From Azolla caroliniana (lineage: Eukaryota; Polypodiophyta): 64,000 nucleotides of DNA. A model generated the notes under the pieces. The model had not been told where the DNA came from, ran no database searches, and worked only from the letters and a program-made list of their open reading frames with translations. How positions within the stretch are numbered: position 1 is the stretch's first letter; each line of letters opens with the position of its first letter. Location: contig JBHGNT010000021.1 of assembly GCA_043228905.1 (NCBI GenBank), forward strand, positions 5,456,001 to 5,520,000, written 5' to 3'. Of the stretch, positions 45,900 through 60,360 are shown one piece after another. Both the position numbers and the translations under genes were made by a program.

Positions 45900-47599
45900 G
45901 GCATTGGTGAAGAGTTCAATTCCCACCCCTCCAATTTTACTTTTTTTTGACAAAAATCTTCTTTGTAAATAAAACTGATGCTCTATCATCCAATTGTGGT
46001 ATAAATAAATGCATCAGTTTCAACAAAAATATGCTTGGAGAAGATACTTCAAAAGATACCCTCTGTAATGTATTTGGAAAATGACAATCATCAAGAGTTT
46101 CTGGCTGATGAATGGAAAGGTCAGCAAACCATCACATTTTTCTCTCTTTTGTTGTATAATTGACTCAAGTCCATAGATTATTGATTGACCTAACATTTTA
46201 ACTTGTATTTCTTGTCATTTATGTATCATGAAGCCGTATACTTAGATCTTATGATAAATTTCTTTATATAGATATATGTACAGTTATCTATTTATTTATA
46301 TTACTTTACTTGATCTTGCTTAGAAATCATAAAATTGACATGATGCAGTTGGTCTACACCATGTCAAAGAATTCAACATGTGCAACATGTTACTTTGAGA
46401 CCCCAAGATGATTTCATTCAAGTTCTCCTAGAAGTGGACATGAGTTAGCTCCATCAATTTACTAAACATGAATAAATGTGTGGTATGAGATTGAAAAGTG
46501 GTTCGGGAATAGAGTGTGGATTGTGGATTGTGTTTTGTGTGTTGGTGGGTGCTAACCCAGTCTAACATCTTTAGTGTCTTTCACCAATAGGATGTAAAAA
46601 TATAGATAAGTTGTTAAAGCTCACAACAACAAATCAAAGGGAAGAAGCAAAGTAAAGATGCATGTGAAAGTGTTGGCCTAGAGTGTTTTTGGTGTTGTTC
46701 ACATTTGAGTTCACTCTTTCACCTTCTTTCACTTTAAAATCATACAACTTTTCGCATCCTTTTGGTTAACTTTTCACCTTTCATTGCATGCCAATGCCAT
46801 GGTAAAGCTCTTGGTTAGGCCTCATCTCATGTTTATTGTAATAGTTTCCCCTAATTTGCATGTAATTATCGATGGTTGAACATAAGTAGTGTTATTTAAC
46901 TCCGAAGAATACATTTATTGATATGAATTACTTAAGGTAGATTAACTCCACAACACAATCATGTTTATTGGTTTGATACAAACTCCAATGAAAAAAACAT
47001 TGATTTATACCTCGTTAGTGAAAAACATTGATTTATACCTCGTTTATTTTGTTAGTGAAAAATAGTCTGTTTTGCTTTCTTGTTATCAACCTAAAATACC
47101 CATCGAATGAAGTAAAAGGCTCATCCCAAATAAATATCGTTCCTCTCGGGTCCTCCCAAAAAATAGACATTTAATTATTTGATGATGATCTAATGTTCTT
47201 CCATAACTTTCAATATGTAGACATTTTGACAGGAATTAAAAATATTCTTTCATTGCTCAAATAGATTGATAAAGAAGAGTTCCTTGTTCTAAAAGTTTGA
47301 CTGGATATTTTTAGAGACGAAGATTTCTGTAAACATCGAAAGTTTCTAGAAGTTCATGGGGATGGTTTTTATAGTTTGAGTGGCACATGGCAAGCGATCT
47401 CAAAAACACTCATGTGTTTTCCAATATACATGACGTGACAAAGGAGAAGTCCTAGTTTGTCTCGCATGGTTGGAAAATGTGTATCCAAATAGAATAGAAT
47501 GTGTATACACAAAAGTGGATAGAATAAGTCAGAAATTTGTCAATTAGTTTCTCTTTATGTATGTTTCCACTAAAGGAAAGCCATAGAATAGAATAGGCG
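45900..47599. other. AT-rich, no gene seen
   Basis: 3' flank of the second PPR gene. A short duplication lies at about 46985-47045 (AACATTGATTTATACCTCGTT twice). No coding frame is supported. Confidence 0.4.
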
Positions 47600-48430
47600 T
47601 TTTATCGTCCATGACGAGGCCAAATTTGACCTATGGAACCCATCAACATAAATGTTGTCTGTGACTTGTTCCTAAGAAGGGAGATTACTACTCCATAGTA
47701 AAAACCCCCGATGTGAAAATAATATAGTCGCATTATCATGCCCATCTAACAAAAAACAATTCTTGCGAATTACGTTATATGTAGAGCATGTCATAAGTGA
47801 TGATGCATATCTTCATATTTGGGTGATGATGCCATGATACTACCTCAACATCATCTAGCTTGTGTGAGGAAGTTCGAAGAAGTGTTCAAGCTCTTTGAGA
47901 GCTAAGGCTCATGGGGGTAGTAAGATGAGATTGGATGCGTTCTAGTATTTTTGCCTTGTATGGGAGCTAGCCAACATTGGGAGTTAATATTCGCAATGTA
48001 ATATTCCACTTTCGACATTTCAAGATCTTGCCACTTCATCCTTAATGCATTAGTAACCTATCATTAATAATAATCACATACTTCATAGCATCACCTAAGA
48101 GCTCCAATTCATCTTTTATTCCCCATCTCTTAAAACCATTTCATAATGTCAAGCACCAAACCAAATGAGAAGATTTTGTTCTTATTAGTTTTTGCACATT
48201 ATGTCTTATGTTCCAAGCTTGTTTTAGCAATCTATGATCACACATATTCTTCACTTTTGTATATGCTATAGGATGAGCACCTAATTTTAATAGCATGATA
48301 GGCTAGGATGTTGAGGATTTTACCCCCAATTGTATAAGTAAGAACATTTTTTGGATTTTCTCTATTTCATTCCATGCACTAAGTGAGATAGTGCCACCCC
48401 ACATTTCCACTCCATAAAGCAACACTTAGG
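47600..48430 (-). pseudogene. Decayed LINE 3' region, inverted relative to the 16.4-kb copy
   Basis: The minus strand from about 48425 reads VLLYGVEMWGGTISLSAWNE, then IEKIQKMF, LGVKSS, TKVKNMCDHRLLKQAW. That is the same post-RT region as at 16430. Similarity continues through CATCTTACTACCCCCATGAG, TCACACAAGCTAGATG-type blocks and CCCTTCTTAGGAA to about 47600. Stops and indels abound. Confidence 0.6.
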
Positions 48431-49008
48431 ACCACCATAGCATTGAATAACATAGCTCTCACTTCCCATCCGAATGTACCAAAATATACATTCCATAGTC
48501 ATTCTATTTGAATGACTATGGTCATTGGATAGATGGTATATGCTACTCTATCTTTTGTCCCTCATATTTTTGACATCTATCTTCATCAAAAGTGACTCTT
48601 GATCGTCAATAATAGTTACCTCAAACATGTGACTCTTGATCATCAATAATGCTCTATTGTGTTCGTGTTATATATGAAGATGTAATTGGATATTTATTTA
48701 GCTTGGAGAGAAGATTTGTTTTGGCGGATTACAAACAATCCTTTAGGGTTGTGGTTGATAATATGTCTCAATTCAATGCAAATTGATTCATGAAGGAAAA
48801 GTAACTTAGTAAATAATCAACTAGCACTTGGACACAAAATCAATTTGAATTAGAATGGGAAATTATATATGGCAAAATGGAGGTTGGGAAGATTGGCATG
48901 ATATGGCAAGTGCATGGATACATGGCTTGATTAAACTTTGCCCTAAGTAGATGCTATGCAAAACACTTTTAGATTGGAGACACATATCGCTAGTGCTTGC
49001 AATCTAGA
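48431..49008. other. AT-rich spacer between LINE pieces
   Basis: No frame of note. It includes a short repeated phrase GTGACTCTTGATC(G/A)TCAATAAT near 48590-48645. Confidence 0.4.
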
Positions 49009-49720
49009 AGTTGATTGCTAAAGTACTCGTGAATAGATTTAAAACATCAATATGGTTTTATACGACAACGACGATGGACAATGAACAACTTTGCAAATGC
49101 GCGAATTGGTGTTGAGTTTGAGAAATACACAAATCAAGATGTTGTGATCATGCAAGTGGATATTGAGAAGGCATTTGATACCATTCAATGGAGTTTTGTG
49201 CAAGCTATCATGCATAAGATGGGGTTCGGTTATAAAAGGTAAGAAGAAATTAATTTCGTTAGGCAAGTTTGTCCCATTAGTACCATACTTTATGTAATCA
49301 CTCACCACTCATCCATTGTTGTCATACACCAATAATCTTGTGACATCAAGTCTATTTAGATGAGTTGCAATTACCCAATGCCCATGTTGATGACTCATGT
49401 TTTATGTCGTGCAATGCTATAGAACATATGCAACGATAATATTTTCTCTCAAACTTGTGTGGTCTTGCTACTAGGTTACATATCAACCAAAACTCTTGCC
49501 CTTGTGTTTATATGATTTACATTGCACGAGTATGGCTAGGCTTATAATTGGTCCAAATAACATAATAAGGCATCTTGGTTACCCCCTTGGTTGGAACACA
49601 AGATGGAAAAAAATAGTTGAATGGGTTTTTGAAGAGTCAAACAAAAGTTGGGTTATTGATGTCTTACCTAAAATACTACTTACCTCTTGTTGACTGGCTT
49701 CAGGACATGTTGTAAACAAT
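49009..49720 (+). pseudogene. LINE reverse-transcriptase fragment
   Basis: One frame (about 49097-49240) reads ANARIGVEFEKYTNQDVVIM, then QVDIEKAFDTIQWSFV and KMGFGYK, the classical LINE RT domain A (D in QVDIEKAFD). Further on, near 49385-49420, HVDDSCFM stands where YADD is usual, and 49530-49620 gives HLGYPLGW and EWVFEE. Frameshifts lie in between. This is a dead copy, and the intact relationship to the neighbouring inverted piece is unknown. Confidence 0.65.
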
Positions 49721-52700
49721 ATTTTGTGAAATGTTGGATCAATTTTGGTGCTTTAAACATGCGACGAGAGGCCTAACACTTTATCTAAAGGTCACATGTT
49801 GGCGAGGAAAGCCATATTGCTACCCACATTAGTTCCTTGTGGTTGAAGATATTAGTTCATATTTGTTAGTGCATCTTCGATCCATACTTTTAATGTTTGG
49901 TAAATTTGTTACTGGTAATATGTTTGGCATGTTTGATGTTTGTATCCAAGGTTATCCCTTATTAAGCACCAAATTGATCAAAGGTTGGAAGTTAGTTTTA
50001 TGACACCTTTGTGCTAACAATAAGGGCATGCATGTTGGTAACTCAATGAGATGTGAGGAATTTTACTAACTAATCAATTAGTTTGGATGTCACTTTTGAC
50101 TCATTTGACGGATGACATGAGAACTTGACTTCACATAGAATGGTACATATTATTAATAAATTTTGTATAGGTACAAAGTATGTGGTCATTTTCTTAGCTT
50201 CTCGTTACAAGGTCGGGGAGTTTGAGTCTTTTGAACCCTATTGTGATTGTTCTCCTTCTCTGCAAAGTTGGACAAGCATCTTGTGTTTATTTGGACTTGA
50301 AAGCCTTTATTGGCCTTTGAAGTCCAAACAAACATTGCAAGCAACCTCTCCTCTACCTCCTCCTCACTCTTTCTTCCCCCAACACAAACGTGTGTGCACT
50401 CACACGTCTTACATACAAGGGAGAACCAATACAAGTGGTGCAAAGCATACTATGTTGGTATTAATGTCTCATTCAAAAATAGATGGAATGTATGGTTTGA
50501 GTCTAGGCTTCAAGTGGATTGACCGAATAGTTATTATATGCTTGAGAATATTTTCGTTAAAACTAGGAAAATCATTAGAATCACAACATAGTAGGACATT
50601 TTCTTTTAACCAAGGGTGTAAGGATGACATGTGTAGTCATAAGAAAGCTCTACCACATGAAGCATTAAGGGCATACATCCCCCCTTAAGATTCTAAAGAA
50701 AATACCATTTGTTGTGCTTTGAAGAACCATCCATCGACCCAAACAACTATCATTGTACATTAGTAATAATGGATTAAGCTCCTGCCTTACAATCATCGGT
50801 ACACAATCCTTTGCATTCTCACTAGCATAAAATATGGCATTATAGCCTCCAAATTGTCTTATGTGACTAGAAAACTCAAGTCAACATATGCAATCATAAC
50901 TAATCATTCATTAGTGTACATATTGGTAAGGGATCCATTTTTTAAAGAGTAATCAAGTCTTACTAACGTATACGATCTTAAATCAAGATAGGAAGGTTCT
51001 AGATTTCCAAGAGAGGTTGAAACTTTCAAGTATTTATCACTTTCAATGTTTGATCACAGACGAAAATAAGAGATAATGTCGAAACACTTCACACAAAGAG
51101 TTGTTACGTGTTTTCAATATTTTGCATTATGACTTTTGAAATACTTTTCTAATTGTGAATAGAGTTGTGACATTCAATCCATCGCTATACATGGATACGT
51201 TACTAAACTCACTTCTATTTATTTTGATTACATTAAATAATATAAGTGTAGACATAAAGTTTGATCTACTTATTTACTAATCCTTGTCTACAAGCCCTTC
51301 TTCTCAAACAATGACGGACTAAGAAAGATATTTATCGTAATTAAGCTAGAGACTACTATAAGGAGAGTATCCTTTCATTTCCTATTTTTCAAAATTGACC
51401 ATCCAAGAGTTCCAAATCATGATGATAATATCATATTATGGTGCATGTCCGTGCATAAACATCCAACATAGAAGTGCGTAAACTTTCTTTCAATTTGTGT
51501 ATGTATGCGAGACATTCACATATAAAAAAATCATAATTTTTTTCCAAAAAAGAAGCTACTTTCCTATTAGTTAGGAGAGATTATTACAAAAAGACCATAC
51601 AAGGTGGCTTATACATAAATCGGGGAATCACCCTCCGACCGAGTTCAAGAATATGATACTACGTACATATCCTTTCAAACTGACTACTTAATGTAAGTAG
51701 GTACCTATAGAGCCTATAAACATAATGAAATCATACTTCATTTCACACTCCAATACAATGGTTGATAAGGCTATATCCAAATGAGACTAGGTAAAGTTAA
51801 AAACCATGCCTTGATGTCTAGTTGTTCAACCAATTCTAGGTAGTTAAGGTAATCAACTAATTAAAATCAACATGTCAAATTTCTAGCTATTAAAATCTCA
51901 CTTTTGCAAGAGAACATATATAATTGAAATAATAACAATATGGATAGTGTTGAGAACATTGGTTTTTTATCACTATTTCGCACTTGTAGACACTTAATGC
52001 TTTGATATGTCATGCCCATCCACACAACATATATACACATGTATATGTGTGCAAGTATTTGCAAGCGTTGGATTGTTGGTTATGCAAGTATATTGGGCAT
52101 TAGAGACCAATGAGGCATTTATATAGCCCAATGTTATATTATTCTCACTACTTGTTTTGATTTTGGAAATCATGTCAAAATTTCAATGTTGTAAATATCT
52201 TATTTTACAATCAACATGTTCATGTACGTGATTTCAATCTCCAACCTTACATTGCAAACTACACATCATGTTTTGTAATCAGACGTTAATATTATGAGTC
52301 TATTTCAGAAAAAATGATATCATTTCATGTTGTGCTTGTGTACTCGTTGTAAAAGATATTCATATTAAAAGAAAAGGATACATTAAAATGACATTGTGTA
52401 CTTGTTGTGCTTATGCACTAGCTAGCATTTAACCATAGTAACGTTGTTACAATATATTGCATATCTCATATGCAAGGATAAGGGAACTAAGTGGCATATA
52501 GATTTTCATAAAATACATGAAATATATCACATACAATTTTCACAATGACCTAGATAGAACGCAAGTGGGTCTAATACCATTGACAAAATGAAAGTGAAGT
52601 CAAGATGTAGGCAAATGCGACAATTATAGGACTTGAACAAACAATCCTAAGGTCGAAGGCACATGAACCTTTAGTTGGCGGGGTTCAAGTCTCTTATATA

Positions 52701-53610
52701 ATGTATGGTAATGGGCTATTATTAGTTTCAGTATTCATTCGTTAGTATCTTATTAGTCCTCGTAAAGACATGGAGGTTCAAGTTCAACATGCTATTGGAT
52801 GCATGATGAGCATTGAGCATTGACATCGTTAACAACATCTCTAGTTTCAAGATGTCTAGTTTGAAAAGTTATTGTAAACCTTATCGTTCAAGAGGAAAAC
52901 AATATAATTGTGATTTAATTAAACCTCATATTTTTATTGAACATACTACCATCCACGTGTTTGTGAAAATAGACGCACTCTTTTGTTAAAACTAATTCCT
53001 CTTCCATGTCGAATCTTTTATGTTGCTTCACAATTAGTCAATACACTCACAAATAACAGGTAATGCCCTGAAATGTCATTGTGTAATGCACGCAATGTCT
53101 TGTGGATATCTATGTTTATCTGTCATCAATTGCATGGTCGGGGCTTCAAAAGAACATTCAATTGCGTCATTTGTACATGTGATGGATTGCCAAGTGGCAG
53201 AGTCACCGTGTAGGAACTCACTTAATGTCAATTTGAGTGTTATTATTATGCTTGACGTTTAGAGATATGGCATTTGGAACAATGAAAGTGAAAAAATTGA
53301 GCATTACAAATCTCAATTAAAAAAAACACACAAATTAAGATAGGGAATTTGGACATGAATAGAAGGTTGAACTAAAAAAGGGTTCTAAGGATACGATCAA
53401 TTGAAAGATACTGCCAACGACCTCAATTAATGCATGGATAAGAACAAGAGAGACATTGACTCATATTTTTTGGGGGGGTTCCATTGGCTCCCATGTTTAT
53501 TATAAAGGTGTGCAAGGACATGAAATTACCTTGAAACATATTCTTTTCTTTTTACAAACATTACAACACTTCATGAAGGTTTGTTGGTACAATATACACT
53601 ATATATAGAC
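49721..53610. other. AT-rich region upstream of the MYB gene, no gene seen
   Basis: Only short frames occur; the longest, at 50125-50688, has no recognisable domain. The MYB promoter must lie at its right end, but I could not mark a convincing TATA box (an ACTATATATAG at about 53597-53607 lies very close to the start codon). Confidence 0.4.
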
Positions 53611-56600
53611 ATGAGACAAGTGAGCACTTCGACAACTGGTACCAATGTTAGTAGTAAGAGCTATAGACGAGGTCATTGGAGTGTCGAAGAAGACCACAGG
53701 CTCATCCAATTTGTTACCAAATATGGGCAAGGGAGATGGAACAAACTTGCCCAAGCTGCAGGTGCTCACTTAATATGAACTATAAACATAATAAAGCATT
53801 CTTGATCCATGCCTAGGAAATTCATTCTTCACACATACACAAATCCTTCAATCTAGGGTTGGTAATCATTTGGAGTAACTTACTCCATTTTCTTCACAAA
53901 ATTCTTTCAAAAATTAGGGTTCCTTTGGATTACGGATAGAATTAAGAATCTCATTTCCTTCCATCTTTTCAATTCTCATTTTTTATTGTATGTGTTTGGT
54001 CTTTGATATCCTTACATGAGCTTTGCAACATGGATCATGAGCATTTTTATCCCCAAAAGCATATATATTATAACACACCATCCTTAGCTTTATCACCAAC
54101 TTATGCGGATAATATCATGACCCAAAAGCATACTAATCTTATCCTCCACATTCTAAGGTTAATTGCAACTAAATAGGTGGAATATATCATGACCCATATG
54201 TGTATCAATACATATATTACACATCCTTACTACTTAGCGTAATTGCAACCTTATTTGGATAACTTCACGATCTTTTATAACTTGAGGTATTTAAGTTTAT
54301 TAACTATCACCCTTACAACCTAGCTAAGTACGTCATTCATGAATGTTCATCATGTTAAACATTACACGTATGGGCAACTTATATATGTTACAAACATGTT
54401 GCATACCTTCCTATGTATTGTGTGTGAGTGTGTGTGCGCACACACACACACCTTGTTGGGGGGAGGACATGGTTGTTGCATATCTACTTATGTGTTGTGT
54501 TGTGTGTGTGAACTCTCACATGTGCACATTAGGGGTCTTTCAAAGAGATTTATGTAAATCTCATTGTTATATTTATAAAACAAGTGTGTAGCATGCAACA
54601 TACCTCGTTTGGAGTTTGGAACTTTTATCATTAACATCAATAGCATATATACCTTCGAGATTGCAATGTGCTCATGCCCTCCATCAACTCACCTAGTTAG
54701 GCAACAACTCGCCTTGTCCCACTTAAGCTTGTTATCTTGAATATACAATGTAAATGCCCACCTTCATTATCATAAAAATGCCCATAAAGCACACTTGATT
54801 TAGAGTTTTTTTACACCAAATTTTCATAACAAATAACATTCTTATGTGAAGTATATGAATCTAATGCTCAAGCACACTAGCAACTTTGACATTTTTTACT
54901 ATCAAAACTTATGACGATAGTTAGCCGACATCATACAAGTTTTTGTTGATGTGTACATATTTATTGTATGATGCATGGTTGCAATTGTGAATCAATACAA
55001 TTCTTGAATCATCTACAACCATGAATCATACAATAAATCCATGTTTTAGGTGCACATGTCACGATATTTCTATACCAAAGGGGAGACTACAAGTGGCTTG
55101 GTATGAGATCACTAGCAAAGATGTTTGGTATTAGAGCTTATATAAGTCATTTCTTTTTATTACCTTCTCTTGCTAGGTATTTTTTAACATGTTTCTTTCT
55201 TTCGTTCTAATGTTAAACCTAGCCTCAATACTTCAAATTAGTTGATAACTTAACCCGCTATGTACACGCATCCAACCCCTAAGTGATAATGTGTTGCACG
55301 TGTCACAGGAACCAATTGATTTACACTAGGACCAATACCTTAGAATTTGTATTACATACCTTACTAGGTTGTTTTGGGAAGGGTTCCATTGTTGCCTAGC
55401 AACTAGTGCTCTCACTCTCTCATTCTCTCTATGTAAACAAACTATAATATGTATGGCAAACATTATAATAGTGTCACAACTTGTTAATGTCACCATTACA
55501 TGGGTAGTGGGACATGTTGAATTGTCAATAGGCAAGATAGCCTCTCCATTCACGAAATAGTTTCAACTTGTTATAATACACACAATTGTCATACTCCCTT
55601 CAACTTTTGTAGATATGGTCTAACTCCGTTCCTAACATCAAATACAAGAGGATTACACTTATCCCAATTATGACACAATCTCCAAATTCTTACACGAAAA
55701 ACAATCTCCATCTCTAATCTTGGGTCGAGCGAAACACACACTCTCGCTCGCTCACTCGCTCTCTCTCTCTAATGAAAACACACAATTATATTAATAGATG
55801 TGTGTGAAAAACACTAGTACTTACAATGGATGTCATATTGGATTATGATCACCCACTAACTACATGGGTAGTGGAACATGTTGAATTGCCAATATGCAAG
55901 ATGAACAGTCCACTAATGAAAAAAATTCTACTTGTTCCAATAAAGAAAATTGTCACATTTGTACTCCCTTCAACATTTGTAGATATGGTTTGACTCCATG
56001 CCTACCATAAAATACAAGAGCATTGAGCATATCCCAATTATGACGCAATAACCAATACCGAATAGGAAAACGATATCCATCTATAATTTTGAACCAACCT
56101 ATGTGAATTGTGCAAATACCCATTGTCTTGTTGTGAAATAACACCATGATAAAACTTTTCAAATTTGAGAAATGTAAGTTGTAACCCCAAATTTGACAAA
56201 CAATCGAACATTGTATGAAACAATGAATACTATCTTCCATTTGAATAGTGTAAAAGAAGTAATTGCATATTGCTAGTCCACGTCGCTTTAGAGCTAATCC
56301 CAAAGGCAAACCCCCAATCAAAACTCTCCACATGATGACTTTTGCTATAAGATGGCAATTTAGAATGCCAACTACGTTTTAAGGTATGCTACTATCTATG
56401 ATCAGATTTATGTGTTTTCCATTATTCTTCAGCCTTAGATGATAAGCACCATCCATGAGTAATCGTAGACTCAACAGAGCAATGATACAAAATATTAGTA
56501 AAAACGGCATCTAACCCCGTAAACACCAATTAATCCACAGTTGTTTTTCTGTTTCTAAAGGTAATTTAAGAACTTTGCATCAATGCAACATTTTATAGTT

Positions 56601-59600
56601 GTTGCCATATAAACCCCACATTTGGGTGGCATGCGTAATAATTGACAATCTTCAACAAACTCCAAAATTCTTTGAGATGAAGTCTCAACAATATCTCCCA
56701 CCTCTTTGACCTCGAAACAAATAATTAAACTGAGAATCTCTCTCTCTCCTTCTCCTTTTTTCTTTTATCGCAATTAGCTTAGCCTAGTGGTAAGTTGTTA
56801 CACTACTAACACTACATCTTGGATTCGAAACCCAATTTTTTCACCTCTACATTGATCATTAGGATTTCAACCCCTACATTCCACAGTGGCATCTAGTGAA
56901 TTAAAAAATGTGTATATTGTTCGTCATGATTTCAACTAAAATTATATGTTAATTATATAGCACAATGATCCAGAAGAAGGGTTTTTTAAACGTCGTATTG
57001 TACATAGTTTCACATATATAATGGTGTTATTAAATGGAGTACTTGTCAATTGAACAAAATACAAAAAATTAAAGAATTATAAATATTTATATGGGTATTT
57101 GAACATCCTTCTCATGCACCTCATATAACCCTTTAATGTACATCATAGAATCCTTGAATGCACAACATATAGGGTGGTTAAACTTTGAATCACATTAGTA
57201 GCACCTACAACTAGATCTCTTGATTGGACTTCATTGAGTGTATGTTGTGGCCTTAGTTTACTTTATGTCAAGGTCATTCTTCATATGTTTCTTCTACAGA
57301 CATACATCACATCCCCTTATTGCCTTGGTATATGAAACTACATTAAAGTAATGGTATATGACGAGAACTTAAAGTTTCATGTATATAGAAAATGTGAGAA
57401 TCATTGATGATGATGGTTATAGGCCTACAACGATGTGGAAAGAGTTGTCGTCTAAGATGGGTGAATTATCTACGTCCCGACATTAAGAGAGGACGGATTT
57501 CAAACGAAGAAGAGCATCTTATCATTAGCCTCCATTCTGTGTTCGGTAACAGGTAAAGACTCGACCAGACCTAGTAGTATGCATTCAACATCAATGAAGT
57601 ATTGTTATATGATATTTTTGTTAAATGTTTGCTCCGTAATGTACAATTCATGATATTTTATGTGTCTAAAATCGATGATAAAGGAAAGTCATGTTTTAAA
57701 TGTACACTTCATGATAGCATGTCATAAATGCGCTTTTCTATTTTAAACATTCCAATTATCTAAATAAAATACCTTTTTGTTATATTTATGACTACAACGT
57801 TTTACTAAATTATACTCGTGACCTCAATCTTTTTGGATATCTGCAACGGGTGCCCTTCACCTTTTTCTAAAATTTGAAAATACCTCCTGTTATTTTTCCA
57901 AATGGCAACAACCTCATGTTTTTTAGTCTTAATTATGCTTCATCCATTTAGCTAGTGAATAATTCGTTCGATTAATGGTCAACTCAAATCAGTTAGTTAA
58001 ATAGTAACTTATTGATAAACTAGATTGTCCCAAAATTAAGTATTAGCGAAATAATGAATTGGATTGTCCATTGTGCACGTGTTCCATTGCGCACAAAGAC
58101 TAATATGTAGAGGTGACTAGCTTCATTTTGGAAAAATATGTAGAGGTGACTACTAGTCCCTGACATGACTATATTTTGGTTATTCCGCTTATCAAATATT
58201 AACATGCACAATCATAATCATTCACTATCATGGACATAACTCACGTAAAAGTTTAGCGTATGTGGTTATGTGTGTTTGGGAACATGGGTTAAAATGGTTC
58301 ACTATCATTGCCATTGCACATGAAATGCTTAACATATATGGTTTTTTAGGTGTTTGGGAGCATGAATTAAATTTTGTAGTCATCTTTCATTCTTTTTAGA
58401 ATGCAACAACTATGTATCATAGTGATGAGCATAAACAATTGTTAATATTTCTAATTATCCTTTGAAGGATGTCAAATTATGTTAAGTTGGTTATAATTAG
58501 TCTTTGCAAGTAGTAATGCTTGAAGTGTTGTTCTATTAAGTACATTTTGTATAATTAGCCTTGTGAGAAAATTGTTGGTAATTCTACATAATTCTCAAAT
58601 GTTGAATGACTCTTTTGCTGCTTTGAATATTAGCACCATGGCATTCAACAAGAATGGTTATTTGTGGTTGCCAACTAAAGTTGTTTCATTGGCACTTGGG
58701 CCAATATCATAAATGGTGTTAACCTAGGTATGGAAGTTATGTGTGAACATAATATTATAATAATACCCAATACTAAAATCATGTATCAGACATTGTCCCT
58801 TTATAAATGGCTTAGAAATTATGGACACCAATAATATGAAATGCTTGTATTACAAGCCATCAAAGGATAAGCATATGTCAAGCATAACGAGCCTGTAATT
58901 GAAAATACATTTTTTTACCAAGCAAGTTCTGATTCCTAATGTTGTTGCTTTTGTTTAGGTGGTCTCTTATAGCAATTCATTTGCCTGGAAGGTCAGACAA
59001 TGAAATAAAAAACTATTGGCGATCTCATATAAAAAAAAAGTTCAAACTTGATGAGTTGTCATCCCATTCAAACACAAAATCAAGTTGCATCAATGACAAT
59101 ACTTCAAGTTATATTTTAGAACTTGAGGAACAATACCATAAACTTGATCAAACGGTCCAAAGAAGTTTCCAAGGTCCCATTAGTATGCAAAGTCAAAATA
59201 CAATTTATGGGTGCAATTATGAAGAGCATTACATCCCTAACTTAGATAACAATTTTACAAAAAATGTTGAGTCAAACTTACCCTCATCAATCAACTACAA
59301 CATACCTACACTGAGTGGCAATCTCCTAAAGAAATACCAAATGGTGATACCTAAAGAAAACTCGTCATGTACCACGATGATAGAGAATGAACATGAATGG
59401 AAATCAACGCATCAACTACAATCAAGCCCTCATTCTCATGGGGAATCCAAGGAATCACTAGAACATGTCTTTCACAAGCAGGATAGCACAGGTCAAGGAT
59501 ATGATATTATGACAAACCCAAGGAATCTCTTGGCGCTTCAAGATGTTGATATTCCTTGGGATGTGGAGACGATACAATCAATTATGGAGGTGCAAGTGCA

Positions 59601-59649
59601 AAACACCCAGTACCCTGTGCTTGATGAGCATAGTATATGGGACAGTTAA
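53611..59649 (+). CDS. R2R3-MYB transcription factor, 3 exons
   Basis: Exons are 53611-53761, 57423-57552 and 58959-59649, joined by GT-AG introns in phases 1 and 2, giving 323 aa. Exon 2 is 130 bp, the canonical length in plant R2R3-MYB genes. R2 spans about 20-70 ([43 protein letters not shown]) and R3 about 72-120 ([36 protein letters not shown]), with Ile replacing the first Trp of R3 as usual. The bHLH-interaction signature in R3 is not intact. The C-terminal two-thirds is Ser/Asn/Gln-rich, with an acidic end ([11 protein letters not shown]). It should bind AC-type DNA sites in the nucleus. I cannot assign a subgroup. The first intron is 3.7 kb and carries transposon debris. Confidence 0.92.
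55495..56100. repeat. Imperfect direct repeat inside MYB intron 1
   Basis: The blocks TACATGGGTAGTGG, ACATGTTGAATTG, CAAGAT, ACTCCCTTCAAC and TTTGTAGATATGGT at about 55498-55730 recur in the same order at 55860-56100. They cover the 3' end of the LINE piece next to them, so this is either a tandem duplication or two insertions of one family. Confidence 0.7.
55953..56340 (-). pseudogene. LINE zinc-binding (zf-RVT) region inside MYB intron 1
   Basis: The minus-strand frame of 126 codons reads [20 protein letters not shown], then [26 protein letters not shown] and [11 protein letters not shown]. This W-R...C...E..H....C....W layout is the reverse-transcriptase zinc-binding domain at the C-terminus of plant LINE-type RTs. 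One Cys of the first pair is replaced by Tyr (FFYT). Confidence 0.65.
56765..56900 (+). repeat. tRNA-derived SINE-like element in MYB intron 1
   Basis: TAGCCTAGTGG (56780-56790) fits the pol III A-box, and GGATTCGAAACCC (56821-56833), 41 nt further on, is close to the B-box consensus. This is the arrangement in plant tRNA-derived SINEs. The 3' end is unclear; an A-rich piece at about 56899 may mark it. Confidence 0.55.
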
Positions 59650-60360
59650 ATCTTCGTCGAATTATTACATTCATTGTAAAATATATATAAAATAAAATTT
59701 GCTTAGGATATGCATGCACATGGGTATTTTGACTGCAACGTTTGCAGGTGTACATACGGTTTTAGTTACATGTAGATGGCTCCTTGCCATCGGTCATTGT
59801 TGTTGTGATAATCATAATAAAACTGGAAGTTTTGTTGTATGATGTGTGTGTGTGGGTATGTACCTCGTTTCACATTAAGAATTGGATTCAAAGTCATCAG
59901 GATACAGACGAAGTATTCCGGGGAAGTACATTTCCGCGAGTTTCGTGAAATATGGCCCCAATGGCCGAGGGGAAAAGAAGAAGAAACTTGCACATGTGAT
60001 GGCGGCGATGGATAGGGGGGGGCATGTCAGGAGGAAATAAAGAGAAAAGCCTGGGGGCATGCCGTGGAAATAAACACAAAGTTGGGGGCCTTCTTCTTTT
60101 CTCTTCTTCTTCTTCTTCTTCTTTTCTTAGTGCCAAGTGTGAATCTCTAGAGATAGTGAGAAAAATATGGAGGGGCACCTCCAACCAAAATCCTTCTAAA
60201 CCAGAAGAAACTGCCCTTCAAAAGATTTACATACATGCTCTGTTTCCACCGCCATAGCCAACAGAAAACAAGAAAGCTCTCTCTCTCTCCCACACACACA
60301 CACATACAATATATATATATACATAGATGTATGTGTTTCATTTGATTTAGATGAGGGGAG
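59650..60360. other. Intergenic region between MYB and the trypsin-like gene
   Basis: It holds the MYB 3' end, a (TTC)n run near 60096-60124, a CA run at 60290-60303 and a TATA-rich stretch at 60309-60320 (ATATATATATA). The latter lies about 45 bp from the chosen start codon of the next gene. The minus-strand open frames over 59766-60184 are likely spurious. Confidence 0.45.

Noticed and set aside
52630-52690. tRNA-like GGGTTCAAGTC segment
   Set aside because: No matching A-box or cloverleaf could be drawn.
59766-60184. Minus-strand frames upstream of the trypsin-like gene
   Set aside because: They are overlapping, compositionally biased by a TTC run, and without domain resemblance.
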